From NCBI GenBank assembly GCA_002270565.1, contig NQMI01000019.1, forward strand, positions 310,001 to 374,000: DNA of 64,000 nucleotides, written 5' to 3'. The notes below the pieces were generated by a model that was given only the letters and a program-made list of their open reading frames with translations, did not search any database and was not told where the DNA came from. The first letter of the stretch is position 1, and every line of letters begins with the position of its first letter. The translations under genes were made by a program, and so were the position numbers. Of this stretch, positions 11,250 to 20,740 are shown piece by piece. Source of the DNA: Stenocarpella maydis. Taxonomy: Eukaryota > Ascomycota > Sordariomycetes > Diaporthales > Diaporthaceae.

Positions 11250-12780
11250 ACATTCAGAACAAATATTCAGGCATGCAGAATACGTCCTATTAAGTACACC
11301 TCTCTAGAGATCTCAAACGTTCTTTCCTTTATACCGTTACATTTAGCCCACCTTTTTAACCCACTTATCCCCCCTAGGTACCTTTCCTAGCACTTTCTAC
11401 ACTAAAAGTACTTCAGAGCTATAAATTACTTAAAACATATTACTATTTACTGCTGTTACTACTATTGCTACCACCTTAAAGCTATTACTAACCTTAATGG
11501 AGATCTCTTAACCACTTTATATACCATATATATTATATATTTAATACCTTTTTGAGGGGGCTACTAAGCCCTTAAGCCCTTTCTCAAGCCCTTCTACTTA
11601 CTACTAAGTTTATTATTGCTATATGAAAGAACTTACTTAAGATAAGTGATTATATATATACTCCTTATAAACATACTAGCCTAATTATTAATACTATTAC
11701 TAAGAAAATGAATTATATATATTAGTAGGTTTAGTAGACACTACGCTACGTTCTGATGCCCTAAAGAGCTAAAAGGAAAGCCCCTAGTAGCCTTAATATA
11801 CCTGAATATATAGAATTAAAAAGTTAATTTCAATTAGATCTTATATATTACTATATTTTATAAGCTTACTTCCATTTTTTATTACCTTTAAAGCTTTAAC
11901 TTAGTAATAATGTCTTTTTAATAGTCCTATATACTCTTAGCTTTTCTTATTAAATATACTTATACTAAATTGAGCTTATGGATACTAATTACTATACTTA
12001 AGTATAATAATATAAGGAAATATTATAAATGTTTCTTTACCCTTAAGATTAGAAATAAATAATTTTCTTTAATGAAATACAGGTAAATAATAACCTGATA
12101 TAGAAGTAATAAATCATAATTTATAATATAAAGAATCCTCAAAACTTTACCTTAATTTACTAGCATTTAAAGGACTAAATACTTTAGGGCTACTTTATTA
12201 ATAGGAAGAAGCGTTCTAGGTATATTTAGGAAAAGGAGTATAAAGGTATAAACTGGTATAATTATACCCCTCGAATACTCGTTATTATATATTACTTTTA
12301 TACCTTTAAATTAGATAGCTAAAGGGTCTTTTAGTATAAAAATGTTCTAGCTTATAATATTTATTTAATAAAGTAAAACCTTAATATAAAAGGGATCCTA
12401 TAGCTTTATTAGTTATTAAAATTATTAGACCTAAAGTTTATAAAAAATATCTAGTTTATTATAAAAGATTAAGTTTAAAGGTGCTATAATCTTTAGTCCT
12501 TTAACCTTCTTAAGTTTTGGGAGGTAAGTATAGTTACTTAGGGGTTAATTTTTAAGGAGTGCTTATTATAATTAGCTTATAGAATGCTAAAGAGGCTTTA
12601 AAATTATATTAAGGCTAAAGGCTGGAAGATTAACTACTCAAGGCTATTATAAGGTACTTATGTATATATATATATAATCCGCTAATAAAACAAGGTATCT
12701 ATAGATATGGTTATATTTGATCTACTTGGGCTTACTGGAAGTTCTAAAAGAATGTTTGATATCCCTGGAGAGGTGTACTT
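11250..12780. other. AT-rich RIP-like block
   Basis: About 1.5 kb of very AT-rich sequence full of TA steps and short stop-filled frames. It has the look of a RIP-mutated transposon, but no transposase motif or terminal repeat could be recognised. It separates the dioxygenase from the decarboxylase side of the island. Confidence 0.6.
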
Positions 12781-14337
12781 ACTGCTTATCTATTGATCGT
12801 CGGCGATGGATCAACCATGTAAATCCAGACCCCTCCCCTGGCTAACGAGACTACGGTATATAGTCAAAACAGATCTCATCCAGTAAGTAAAAGATCAGGA
12901 TCCGTTAGCCCGAGTCCCTAGAGGGTTCCCCACGCGCTGGTCCATTGGTCTTAACCGAAACCAACCGAAGCCTTGAAGCTTAAGCGGTAGAGGTTTCCCC
13001 ACGCGCTGGTCCCTTGGTCTAGTACGTTTATGAAAAGTCCACATTGCGGGCCAGATCCTGCCGCATTGCCATGATAAAGTTTTGCGATGTGGGGACAGCG
13101 TCTCGCCCTGCGTGAATCACTGGGTAAGGAAAACCGGTTTCCCCGGTCTCGACCTATGCTTGAGTCAGCTTTAAAGAGTTCTTTGTGGGGAACAAAGCTG
13201 TGGGCTGTTTTTTAAACACCGGAACCTTAAGGCGAGGCATCCGACTCTCCAGATGTCCGAGCTCCCGAAGTCCGTTCGTGGGGTACGGTGGGGGGGCTTG
13301 CATCCTGCGCTTGTCGCGTCACCACAACTCCACATTCATTTCTCGAGATGAGCGCGCGTGTGTATACTACGGAAGGTGCAAGAAGAGCCCGCCAAGGCTA
13401 GCACGAACCTACTTGGAATAAACTTTCGCGAAGCGCGGGCCGAAGCCAACCGAAGCCTTGAAGCTCAAGCGTAGCAATCGCTGCCACAGGACCCTTGTAA
13501 GCTGCACGCTAAACGGCTTTATCTCCGCTCAACTTTGCATGAGCTATTATAGGCCCACCAATGATATCTTGAATGGAAGGAGAAGCTTTCAATTAAGCGA
13601 GATACAAATATTCCGTGTGTGATTTGTTACATGTCATAACACGGCACAGTCTTCATGACTTTGGTCTCTACTTACATGTGAAGTAACCCGGATACACCGG
13701 GATGGAGCCCTACAAATCACTGGGAGACACATCATCACTCGCACTCCGTAGTGTTTCGGGGGGGGGGGGACCGTGGAGAAAGACTAACGGGATCCTGTAT
13801 GTATACGCAGAATACCTCCATGCGGACATGTACTCCGCATTCATCGGCAAGAGGTGTCTGGTTGATCTCCCGAGATTGCCGCAGTAACCCTACTGGGCCC
13901 TCAGGTTGGGAAACTGCTCAGTCACTCTCTCCGGGAACGCATGGAGATATCCCGTATCAGCAGATCAGACGCCGAGACATACATACTCCGCATTCTGCAG
14001 TACCGTGTGGAGAGATCCTCACCTGGGCATACATGCGTCTTACTCCTGAGGTTGCCCCGGTAATTCCTGCCAATGAACATCTGCCCGGGTCGAAACGGAC
14101 TTTTGCACGGGTATCCCGCAGGTCAATACACATAAGTAGTCACGATTTTCCGTGAGGCAGGGATGCCAATAGCGAGCCATGGGCTGATCGGCATGGGTCC
14201 CTGATGCCTGGTGCAATGGAGGGAATGGATTGCGGGCGTTGTATGTAAATCTATCGGCTCGTCTGCAAGGGATTGTGTCTGAACTCGACAGGCGTGGCAA
14301 CAAATGACAGTCGGATTGTAAATCCCCCTTACCAATC
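12781..14337. other. GC-normal intergenic region with dispersed direct repeats
   Basis: Composition returns to about 50% GC abruptly at 12780. It contains two pairs of direct repeats (12922-12951 with 12991-13020, and 12961-12986 with 13446-13471), a C/G run near 13760, and repeated ACTCCGCATTC words near 13835 and 13990. Short frames such as 13185-13421 lack family features. I see no gene. The last 200 bases form the 5' region of the decarboxylase. Confidence 0.5.
12922..13020. repeat. 30-bp direct repeat, two copies 69 bp apart
   Basis: 12922-12951 and 12991-13020 both contain TTCCCCACGCGCTGGTCC followed by a TTGGTCT end and differ at two positions. The copies flank the first copy of a second repeat (CCAACCGAAGCCTTGAAGCT at 12961), whose other copy is at 13446-13471. 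Confidence 0.7.
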
Positions 14338-16046
14338 ATGACAATCGTCGATCATCAGGCAGAAAACGGCGGCAATGACTATGTTACTGATTCGTTGTCC
14401 GTCGTTGGTTTTAATCGAGCAGCAGAGGTTGATGACGTGAGTTTTTCTTTCCCCCCTCCCCCCCCCCCCACCAAAAAAAAAAACCCTCTCTTTTGCTTTA
14501 TCTGCACCGATTGACTGACCTATCTAACACGCTCTCGCAGCTGATAACAGCCGTCAAGTCGCTTGTGGTTCCGTTCATCGCGCGTGCGGATTCCGAGGAG
14601 AGTCTGTCCAACGGGGCCAACGGGGCCGTGTCGACGCTCGTCGACGCCCAAAGCCCACAGGAGCTGGTGAAGCTGCTCCAGTTCGAGCTGCCCGAGGACG
14701 GAAAGGGCAAGGATGGCTTGCTCGCGGTGGTCGACCGCGTGCTGCGCTATAGTGTGAACACCTGGGATCGGGGGTACATGGACAAGTTGACCGGATCAAC
14801 GAACGCCGTCGGTGTGGCGGCGGAGCTGATCCTGGCGGTCTTGAATACCAACGTACGTGCATGATGGATGCCGTACTTGTTGTGTCAGAAGCTGATATTC
14901 CGTCTGCTCCAGTTACACGTGTATAAGGTGTCGCCGGTTTTGACGACCATTGAGAAACTGACTGCCCGCGCCCTGGCTGGGCTTTTCGGGCTGTCCAGTC
15001 CGCATGCGGGAGGCTTCACCACGCCCGGGGGCTCGGCCGCCAATACCACGGCACTCGTGGTGGCACGAAATGAGCGGTTCCCAGACACCAAGGCTCACGG
15101 CTACGGCGGCCGGAAGTTCGTCGTGTTTGCGAGCGCCCATGGCCACTACTCGGTCGAAAAGGCCGCGCAGATCTGCGGCATTGGCGGCGCGAATGTGTGG
15201 GTTGTGCCTGTGGATGCGCGATGCCGGATGATCGTTTCCGAGCTGGAGCGGCTGGTCCACAAGGCGCGGGCGGAGGGGTTCACGCCGTTCTTCGTCAGTG
15301 CCTCGGCCGGCACGACCGTGATGGGCTCGTTTGATCCGTTCCCCGAGATCGCCAAGGTCTGCCGACGAGAACGGCTCTGGTTCCATATCGATGCCGTGTA
15401 CGGGGGCGCCGTGGTCTTCTCCACCAAGCATAGCCACAAGATGCTGGGCGCTGGGCTTGCGGACAGTGTGGCGCTCAATCCCCACAAGATGATGGGCGTG
15501 CCCGTGACGTGCTCCTTCTTACTGGGGGCGGATCTGCGTGCCTTCTGGCGGTCCAACACACTTCCCGCGGGATACCTGTTCCACGATCCCCAGCAGACGA
15601 TGGCGCCAGATTCCGAACACTGGGACCTGGCAGACCTCACGCTCCAGTGCGGACGCCGAGGCGACGCTCTCAAACTCGCACTGGGATGGACCTTCTACGG
15701 CCGTTCGGGATACGGGGCGCAGATCGACGGCGCCTTCGAGGTCTCGGCGTACTTCGCTTCCCTGGTGGCTGCGCATAGCGACCTGGAGCTAATCAGTGAG
15801 AACCCACCGCCCTGCTTGCAGGTGTGTTTCTACTATGCCCCGGGGGGCTCTGCGGATAAAGGCACAGAGGAAAATACCCGAGTGACGGAGGAGATCTCGC
15901 GGCGGCTGGTGGGGAGAGGATTTATGGTCAACTTCTCGCCGGGGGAGCGAGGGTCGTTCATCAATGCTGCTGTCCATTTTGAGACGACGAGGGTCACTGT
16001 GCAGGCGCTGGTGAAGGCAGTGGTAGAGATTGGCAACAGCATCTGA
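14338..16046 (+). CDS. group II pyridoxal-phosphate-dependent decarboxylase
   Basis: Model of three exons: 14338-14436, 14541-14852 and 14913-16046, with introns GTGAGT..GCAG and GTACGT..CCAG, giving 514 residues, the normal size for the glutamate/cysteine-sulfinate/aromatic-amino-acid decarboxylase family. Exon 3 holds the cofactor site: AHGHYS near residue 213, the aspartate of FHIDAVYGG (about 297) that pairs with the pyridine nitrogen, and the Schiff-base lysine in NPHKMMG (about 329). TPGGSAANT earlier is the phosphate-region motif. The reaction is alpha-decarboxylation of an amino acid to an amine in the cytosol. Substrate cannot be read from the sequence. The gene converges on the WD40 gene with 163 bp between stops and faces away from the dioxygenase. 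The start is the first ATG in frame with exon 1; an in-frame ATG at 14493 lies in the intron and was not used. Confidence 0.87.
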
Positions 16047-16209
16047 GGGAGGCAGCGGTTCTGGTTGACTTGCGGTAGATGGATCGTTTTCGGAGCACAA
16101 GATATGTAGTAGGCTGTAGGAATAGCATATAACTGACGGAACAATCGTTTCCAAGAATCATGCTCTGCTTGCCCAGGTATACATGATGCACCATATGTTA
16201 AGACAGGAT

Positions 16210-18078
16210 TCATGCTAGGACCCTGTCTGGCCCCCCCGCAACACTCCAGAACCGTATTGTCCCATCCGTCGACGCCGACGCCACCCCCTCGCTCCCAGGC
16301 ATAAAGGCAACACACCGTACTCCAGCCGTATGTCCCGTAAACAGCCTCTCCAAGCCCCCGGTCGAGACATCCCACAGCCGCACCGTCGCATCCAGCGACC
16401 CCGACGCAAGAAGCGACCCATCCGCAGAAAACGCAACACTGCGAACCGGATCCGAGTGACCTCTCAACGTCTGCAGCACCTCCCCCGTGGCGCTGTCGCA
16501 GAGCATGACGCCCCCATCCCCGCACGCGAGCGCCATCGGGCCACCACCAGGATGGAAGGCGATGCTGTTCACGCCACCGCCCGACCCGCTCGCCAGCGTG
16601 CGCTCCATCTGCCCCGTCGCGAGCGTCCACAGCCGGATGCTGGACTCGTTGCACGAGGATATCAGCGTGGGATGGTCTCCTGGGCGCGGGAACGCCACGC
16701 TGCGCACCCCGCTCGTGTGGCCCCTCAGCACCAGCTCTGTCTCGCCGGCGGAACCAGCGTCCACGTTCCATACCCGCACCGTTGTGTCGCTGGACGCGGA
16801 CGCGAGCCGGCTGCCGTCGTGCGAGAACACCACTTTGCGAATCCACCCCGTGTGCCCCTTCAGGATGCGCGTCGTGTGCCCCGCCGAGGTGTCCCAGAGC
16901 CGAATGGTGCCGTCGTCGGCGCCGGAGGCGAGGATGTGCGGTGTCTTGGGGGAGAAGGAGACGCTGTTTACGCCGCCTGTGTGGCCCCGGAGCGTCCGCA
17001 GGGCTTGGGACGAGACGGGATCCCAGAGCCGGATGGTTCCGTCGTTGAGCGCTGATGCGAGGGTGTTCCCGGCAGGGGAGAAGCAGATGCTGTTGACCCA
17101 GTCTGCGCCGCTGCCTCCTCCTTCGGGAGAGCCGGGTTCCATCCCGACGTCGAGATGCCGACTGGGACTGCCAAATGATGATGGTGGTGGTCCCTCTGTC
17201 GGCGCCAACTCCCACAACCGCACCGTCCCATCGCGAGATCCCGAAACGAGATCCTTGCCGTTGGGAGAGAACGCGACGCAATGGCCCTTGAGCGTCTGTT
17301 CACACCGGCCCGTCGCAAGATCCCATATGCGAATGGCCTCGTCGTCCGATGCCGACGCGACATAACGGCCATCCGGCGTGAAGGCCACGCTGCGGATCCA
17401 GCCCACATGGCCACGCAATGCCCACTGTGCTCGCCCGGCCGAGTCCCACACCCTCACAACCGAATCACTCGACCCCGCCGCCAACATGCCTCCATCGGGA
17501 GAGAACGCCACGCTGGTCCCCGCGCCCGCATGCTCGTCCAGCGTGCGGGATTCCCCCGTCGCAGCGTCCCAGACCCGCACAGTCGTATCGTCGGACCCCG
17601 ACACCAGCCGCTTGCCATCCGGCGAAAACGCCACACTGTTAACACCCCCCGTATGGCCCTCGAGCACCCTCGGGCCCCTCCCCGCGCCACCCCCCCACAC
17701 GCGCACCGTCCCATCCCCGGCAGCCGAGGCGACTGTGGCCCCATCCGGCGAGAACACGGCACAGTTGACGCCATCGGCGTGGCCCCGAAACACACCCGCC
17801 GCGGCCGTGGCCACCTCGCACACGCGAATGGTTCGGTCCCCAGAGGCCGACACCAGCCGCTCGCCGTCGGCACTGAATGCCACGCTGCGGACCCATCCCT
17901 TGTGGGCTGACAGCTGCCGCTCCTGCGTCCCCGTCGCGGCATCCCAGATGCGGATCGAGCTATCGTCCGACGCGGACGCTACCGTCGTGCCGTGGGGGGA
18001 AAACGCCACGCTCCGGACCCAGCCCGTGTGGCCATGGAGGGTTTGTTTGAGGGACCAGCATTCGCGATGATCACCCAT
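16210..18078 (-). CDS. 14-blade WD40-repeat protein, NACHT-WD40-like C-terminal region without NACHT
   Basis: One uninterrupted 622-residue frame consists almost wholly of WD40 repeats; I count 14 units of about 42 residues (GHTGWVRSVAFSPDG ... RIWDAATG pattern), enough for two seven-bladed propellers. Blade 7 is shortened (GHCVAFSPNG lacks about six residues) and is followed by a proline/glycine/serine linker of about 30 residues that separates the two sets. The opening ECWSLKQTLHGHTGW resembles the junction just before the WD region in fungal NACHT-WD40 (HET-E/NWD2-like) receptors, but no P-loop or HET domain lies upstream, where sequence turns AT-rich. Such arrays bind ligands or partners. 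Either a truncated receptor or a stand-alone scaffold; the ORF is intact. The start codon precedes the first repeat by only 14 residues. Confidence 0.85.
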   Translation of the reverse strand: MGDHRECWSLKQTLHGHTGWVRSVAFSPHGTTVASASDDSSIRIWDAATGTQERQLSAHKGWVRSVAFSADGERLVSASGDRTIRVCEVATAAAGVFRGHADGVNCAVFSPDGATVASAAGDGTVRVWGGGAGRGPRVLEGHTGGVNSVAFSPDGKRLVSGSDDTTVRVWDAATGESRTLDEHAGAGTSVAFSPDGGMLAAGSSDSVVRVWDSAGRAQWALRGHVGWIRSVAFTPDGRYVASASDDEAIRIWDLATGRCEQTLKGHCVAFSPNGKDLVSGSRDGTVRLWELAPTEGPPPSSFGSPSRHLDVGMEPGSPEGGGSGADWVNSICFSPAGNTLASALNDGTIRLWDPVSSQALRTLRGHTGGVNSVSFSPKTPHILASGADDGTIRLWDTSAGHTTRILKGHTGWIRKVVFSHDGSRLASASSDTTVRVWNVDAGSAGETELVLRGHTSGVRSVAFPRPGDHPTLISSCNESSIRLWTLATGQMERTLASGSGGGVNSIAFHPGGGPMALACGDGGVMLCDSATGEVLQTLRGHSDPVRSVAFSADGSLLASGSLDATVRLWDVSTGGLERLFTGHTAGVRCVAFMPGSEGVASASTDGTIRFWSVAGGPDRVLA

Positions 18079-18711
18079 TGGTCTGTGTTGAGTTGCTTCT
18101 TTAGGATGGAGTTCTGCTTTTGCTGTAGTGTGTATCTTTTCTCGCTATCACGGCGGTACCTGGGTATAGTTGATCATTTAAATTTTATAAGGTTAATAAG
18201 CTATTACTTACTAGCTTTAAATAAGGTTCTGATGAATTTGTGCTATAGAATAGCATTCAGTTCAGCGTGTGTTTCGGCAGGGTCGCAGTGTGGTGCTCTG
18301 AGGCGAATTGGGACGATTGACAATGGTCTGGACAACTTTGTATTGAATTAAGTTGGGCTTCTGTAAGCCCTCCTTATATACCCTCCGACGTCGTCTCACC
18401 CCTGGGCACGCTGCGGTCGGCTCTGGTGCAAATTTGCAAATGCCGGAAAATTCGCCCTTCCAACACACCATCTTTGGTTCCAAGCAACTAGCCAACCACA
18501 GCCCTAGCAATGCCCAAATTAAGTACATACAAACTTCAGAAATCAGGCTATCCAATGCACTAAGTCATATACTTTTTGGGTAAGAAATAAGGGTAATGCA
18601 GAGGTCTGAATTAAGGTGCAAATGCAGGCCAAAATAATCGACTCACGGCCACCAAACTCATCTTGCGTCACGCACGCACTGGGCGTACTTAGCGAAAATC
18701 GCCTGACTCGC

Positions 18712-18786
18712 AAGTCTAGGGTAACTCCTTGCTAGAAAGTCTAGGGTAACTCCTTACAACGAAGTCTAGGGTAACTCCTTGCACGG
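18712..18786. repeat. 25-bp minisatellite, three copies
   Basis: The unit AAGTCTAGGGTAACTCCTT plus six variable bases starts at 18712, 18737 and 18762, an exact 25-bp period. The core 19 bases are identical in all three copies. Confidence 0.85.
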
Positions 18787-19371
18787 AGTACCAACGCCCT
18801 GCTGAGCGGTTCCGTTTAACACTAGTAAATGATAAAGAAAGGTGAGGGAAAGAAGAAGGGATCCCTGTTGATCTAGTTTATAGCTATTAATAGTCTAAAA
18901 GGCTAAGTTAGCCCTATGAATGATCCTGATGCCCTTGTGCCTACTATTGAGTACCCAGACCCTTTTGATTAGGTTGGCCTTGAAGTATGACTTTTAGTAT
19001 TGCCCTTTATTATGAATTTTAATGATATTAACCTTACGTGATAGCTGAGATTTCCCAACCCATATGATGTCTGCAACTAAGGAAACTGGGATTGCGGAGC
19101 TAGTGCAGACCTAATAAAAGACTTATTTGAAACTAGAATCCTTAATAATGGGTTGGCACTCTTTTAAGCTTTTGATATATTAAACCTTTTGATGTGATTA
19201 CCGTTCTTTTAGAATTAAAAATGGGGGTATAGTGATTATGTGTAGCGGGTGGTGGATATATATTTTAAGGGCGTTAATCCCTATCCTTAGTTTAGAGACC
19301 CCCCTGGGCAGAAGAACCTGTTTGGCACTTATTATGGTGACTTCCTTATGACCCTTTATAATGCAGAAGGT

Positions 19372-19372
19372 N
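19372..19372. other. ambiguous base N
   Basis: The only undetermined base I noticed. It sits exactly where the inverted LTR copy stops matching the 5664-6063 copy, so the junction may be an assembly artefact or a collapsed repeat. Confidence 0.9.
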
Positions 19373-19691
19373 GGCTATAAGAAGGGGCCTTCCTGTGTTG
19401 CTTTTGAGAAATTTCTAGTTCTAGAGAATTAATCTTTTTATACCCTATGAATTTATATCTATTAGATATATATGTATATATTATGAAACTATTTCTTGTG
19501 CCCTCTTTTTCTGCCTCTCCTTTTTGGCACCTTTTATTCCCCTTATAACTCTCCTATTGCGTTAGGGGCTCCTCTTCTTGCCTTCTACGCTCCTCTTGGG
19601 GTGGTTGCTTGATTAGGGCTCTAGCAGAACGTGTGCCTTTTTGTGTGTGTGGAGGTTTTGTCCTCTCGCTCTCCCCTTGGGCCCGTTTTTA
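19373..19691 (-). mobile_element. second, truncated LTR copy in inverse orientation
   Basis: The reverse complement matches the first ~320 bases of the solo LTR at 5664-6063 (shared words include AACGGGCCC, GGAGAGCGAGAGGACAAAA and AAGCAACCACCCCAAGAGGA). Differences are mostly G-to-A and C-to-T, the RIP direction. The last ~70 bases of the LTR are missing at the junction with the N at 19372. Target duplications cannot be defined. Confidence 0.7.
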
Positions 19692-19869
19692 ATAAATAAA
19701 ATAAACCTAATAAAGAAAATATAAATAGTAGTAAAATAAATACTTAATATAATAATTAAGTTTAAGTTTAAGCAAGGGCTATATTAAAGTTTAAAGGTTA
19801 TGAGTTCATAATTAACTATTCATTTATTAAAGTAAATTAATATACTTATTATTATCTTAAAAAGCTATA

Positions 19870-20299
19870 ACGTAGGGTACCAGGAAGTGGCCATGACCAA
19901 GAAGTAACCACCCTGCTTTCTATACAAAAAACGTCTATGCCAACCCTGCTAAAACCCTCAAACTAAGCCTAAAATGGATGCGAATTTCAGGATAGCTTAA
20001 ATTTTATATATTTTAGTTCTTATTTCTTTTGTACGAATTTTGGAATTTTATTATGTAAGCTCTATCGGAAAATAAAATTATAGTGGTCTAAAATTGAAGT
20101 TTTCGAATAACTAAGCGAAAAAATTCTAAAATTCTAGAAAAATATACTGTAGCTTGTTAATATACTTATAATCAAACCCTGAAAATTCGGTCTATTTTGG
20201 GCCTAGTTTAAGGGCTTTAGCATGGTGTGCACGGACGTTTTTTATATAGAAAGCAGGGTGGCCACTTCCTGGTCCTGGCCACTTCCTGGTACCCCACGT
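19870..20299. mobile_element. 430-bp TIR element (MITE-like)
   Basis: The left end ACGTAGGGTACCAGGAAGTG and the right end, read on the other strand ACGTGGGGTACCAGGAAGTG, continue as imperfect inverted repeats for roughly 130 bp each, sharing ACCCTGCTTTCTATA and AAAAAACGT. TA flanks both sides (19868-19869 and 20300-20301). Each arm begins with two tandem copies of a CAGGAAGTGGCCA-like word. The centre is AT-rich with no ORF. It is therefore a non-autonomous Tc1/mariner-pogo-type element, mutated by RIP more on the left arm. Confidence 0.75.
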
Positions 20300-20488
20300 T
20301 AATCGTTTTTAAGGGTATTATTAGCTAGCATATATATATATATATTTAATATACCTGGCCCTATATATATTGGCCAGCTTATATATAGCCCCTATAGTGC
20401 TGCTGGTCCGTATGTGCTGCTGCAAGCTGAGGCGGCTGCCGCCCTATCCGCTGGCCCCCATGCTGACATCCGCCGGTCTGCTGGCCCT

Positions 20489-20503
20489 CGGATAAGTTCG
20501 GAT
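20489..20503 (+). promoter_or_regulatory. direct repeat of CGGAT upstream of the MFS gene
   Basis: CGGAT occurs at 20489-20493 and 20499-20503, a ten-base period, about 240 bp before the MFS start. Paired CGG triplets are the usual contacts of Zn2Cys6 regulators. Short motif, so weak evidence alone. Confidence 0.25.
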
Positions 20504-20642
20504 GAATGGAACTGTTGCAGTGCAGCACACGTCAAGGAGAGACCACTGATTCATGTCCAGTTGGTTTCTCCGCTTCATGTTGGAGCATCCGCAGCCCCAT
20601 TGCGGCCCGAATGGTCTGGCCGTGTCCAGCACAGAATGGAGA

Positions 20643-20667
20643 GAACCATCCAACAGTTGGATGGTTC
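20643..20667. promoter_or_regulatory. perfect 12-bp palindrome upstream of the MFS gene
   Basis: GAACCATCCAAC, one A, then GTTGGATGGTTC: two perfect 12-base arms around a single base, 74 bp before the chosen start codon. Each arm contains the AACCATCCAAC found just before the dioxygenase ATG. It could be an operator for a dimeric regulator or an mRNA hairpin in the leader. If translation really began at an upstream in-frame ATG (20414 or 20637), the palindrome would be coding. Confidence 0.45.
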
Positions 20668-20740
20668 CCCTTGCGTTGCCAGAACTCCCTTTTCTTCATC
20701 TCCCCTTCCTCTCGCTGCGTTTGTCGGTGTAAACTCCGCC

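Larger units (their letters stand above)
18100..19372. other. intergenic AT-rich region with minisatellite
   Basis: Upstream of the WD40 gene the first 500 bases are mixed composition with no recognised ORF. A 25-bp tandem repeat lies at 18712-18786, and from 18830 the sequence is RIP-like up to the LTR copy. No NACHT, HET or other receptor domain is visible on the minus strand upstream of the WD40 start. Confidence 0.5.

Noticed and set aside
13185..13421. 78-residue ORF in the GC island
   Set aside because: No domain, signal or splice continuation, and it lies among direct repeats.
15833..17281. 482-residue minus-strand ORF overlapping the WD40 gene and decarboxylase end
   Set aside because: It is an alternative frame of the WD40 repeats (R/H/G-rich) and runs antisense into the decarboxylase.
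16487..18070. Long plus-strand ORFs antisense to the WD40 gene
   Set aside because: Repeat-driven shadow frames created by the WD40 periodicity.
18079..19000. A NACHT or HET domain upstream of the WD40 ORF
   Set aside because: No P-loop, Walker B or HET motifs in any minus-strand frame; the sequence is AT-rich with a minisatellite.
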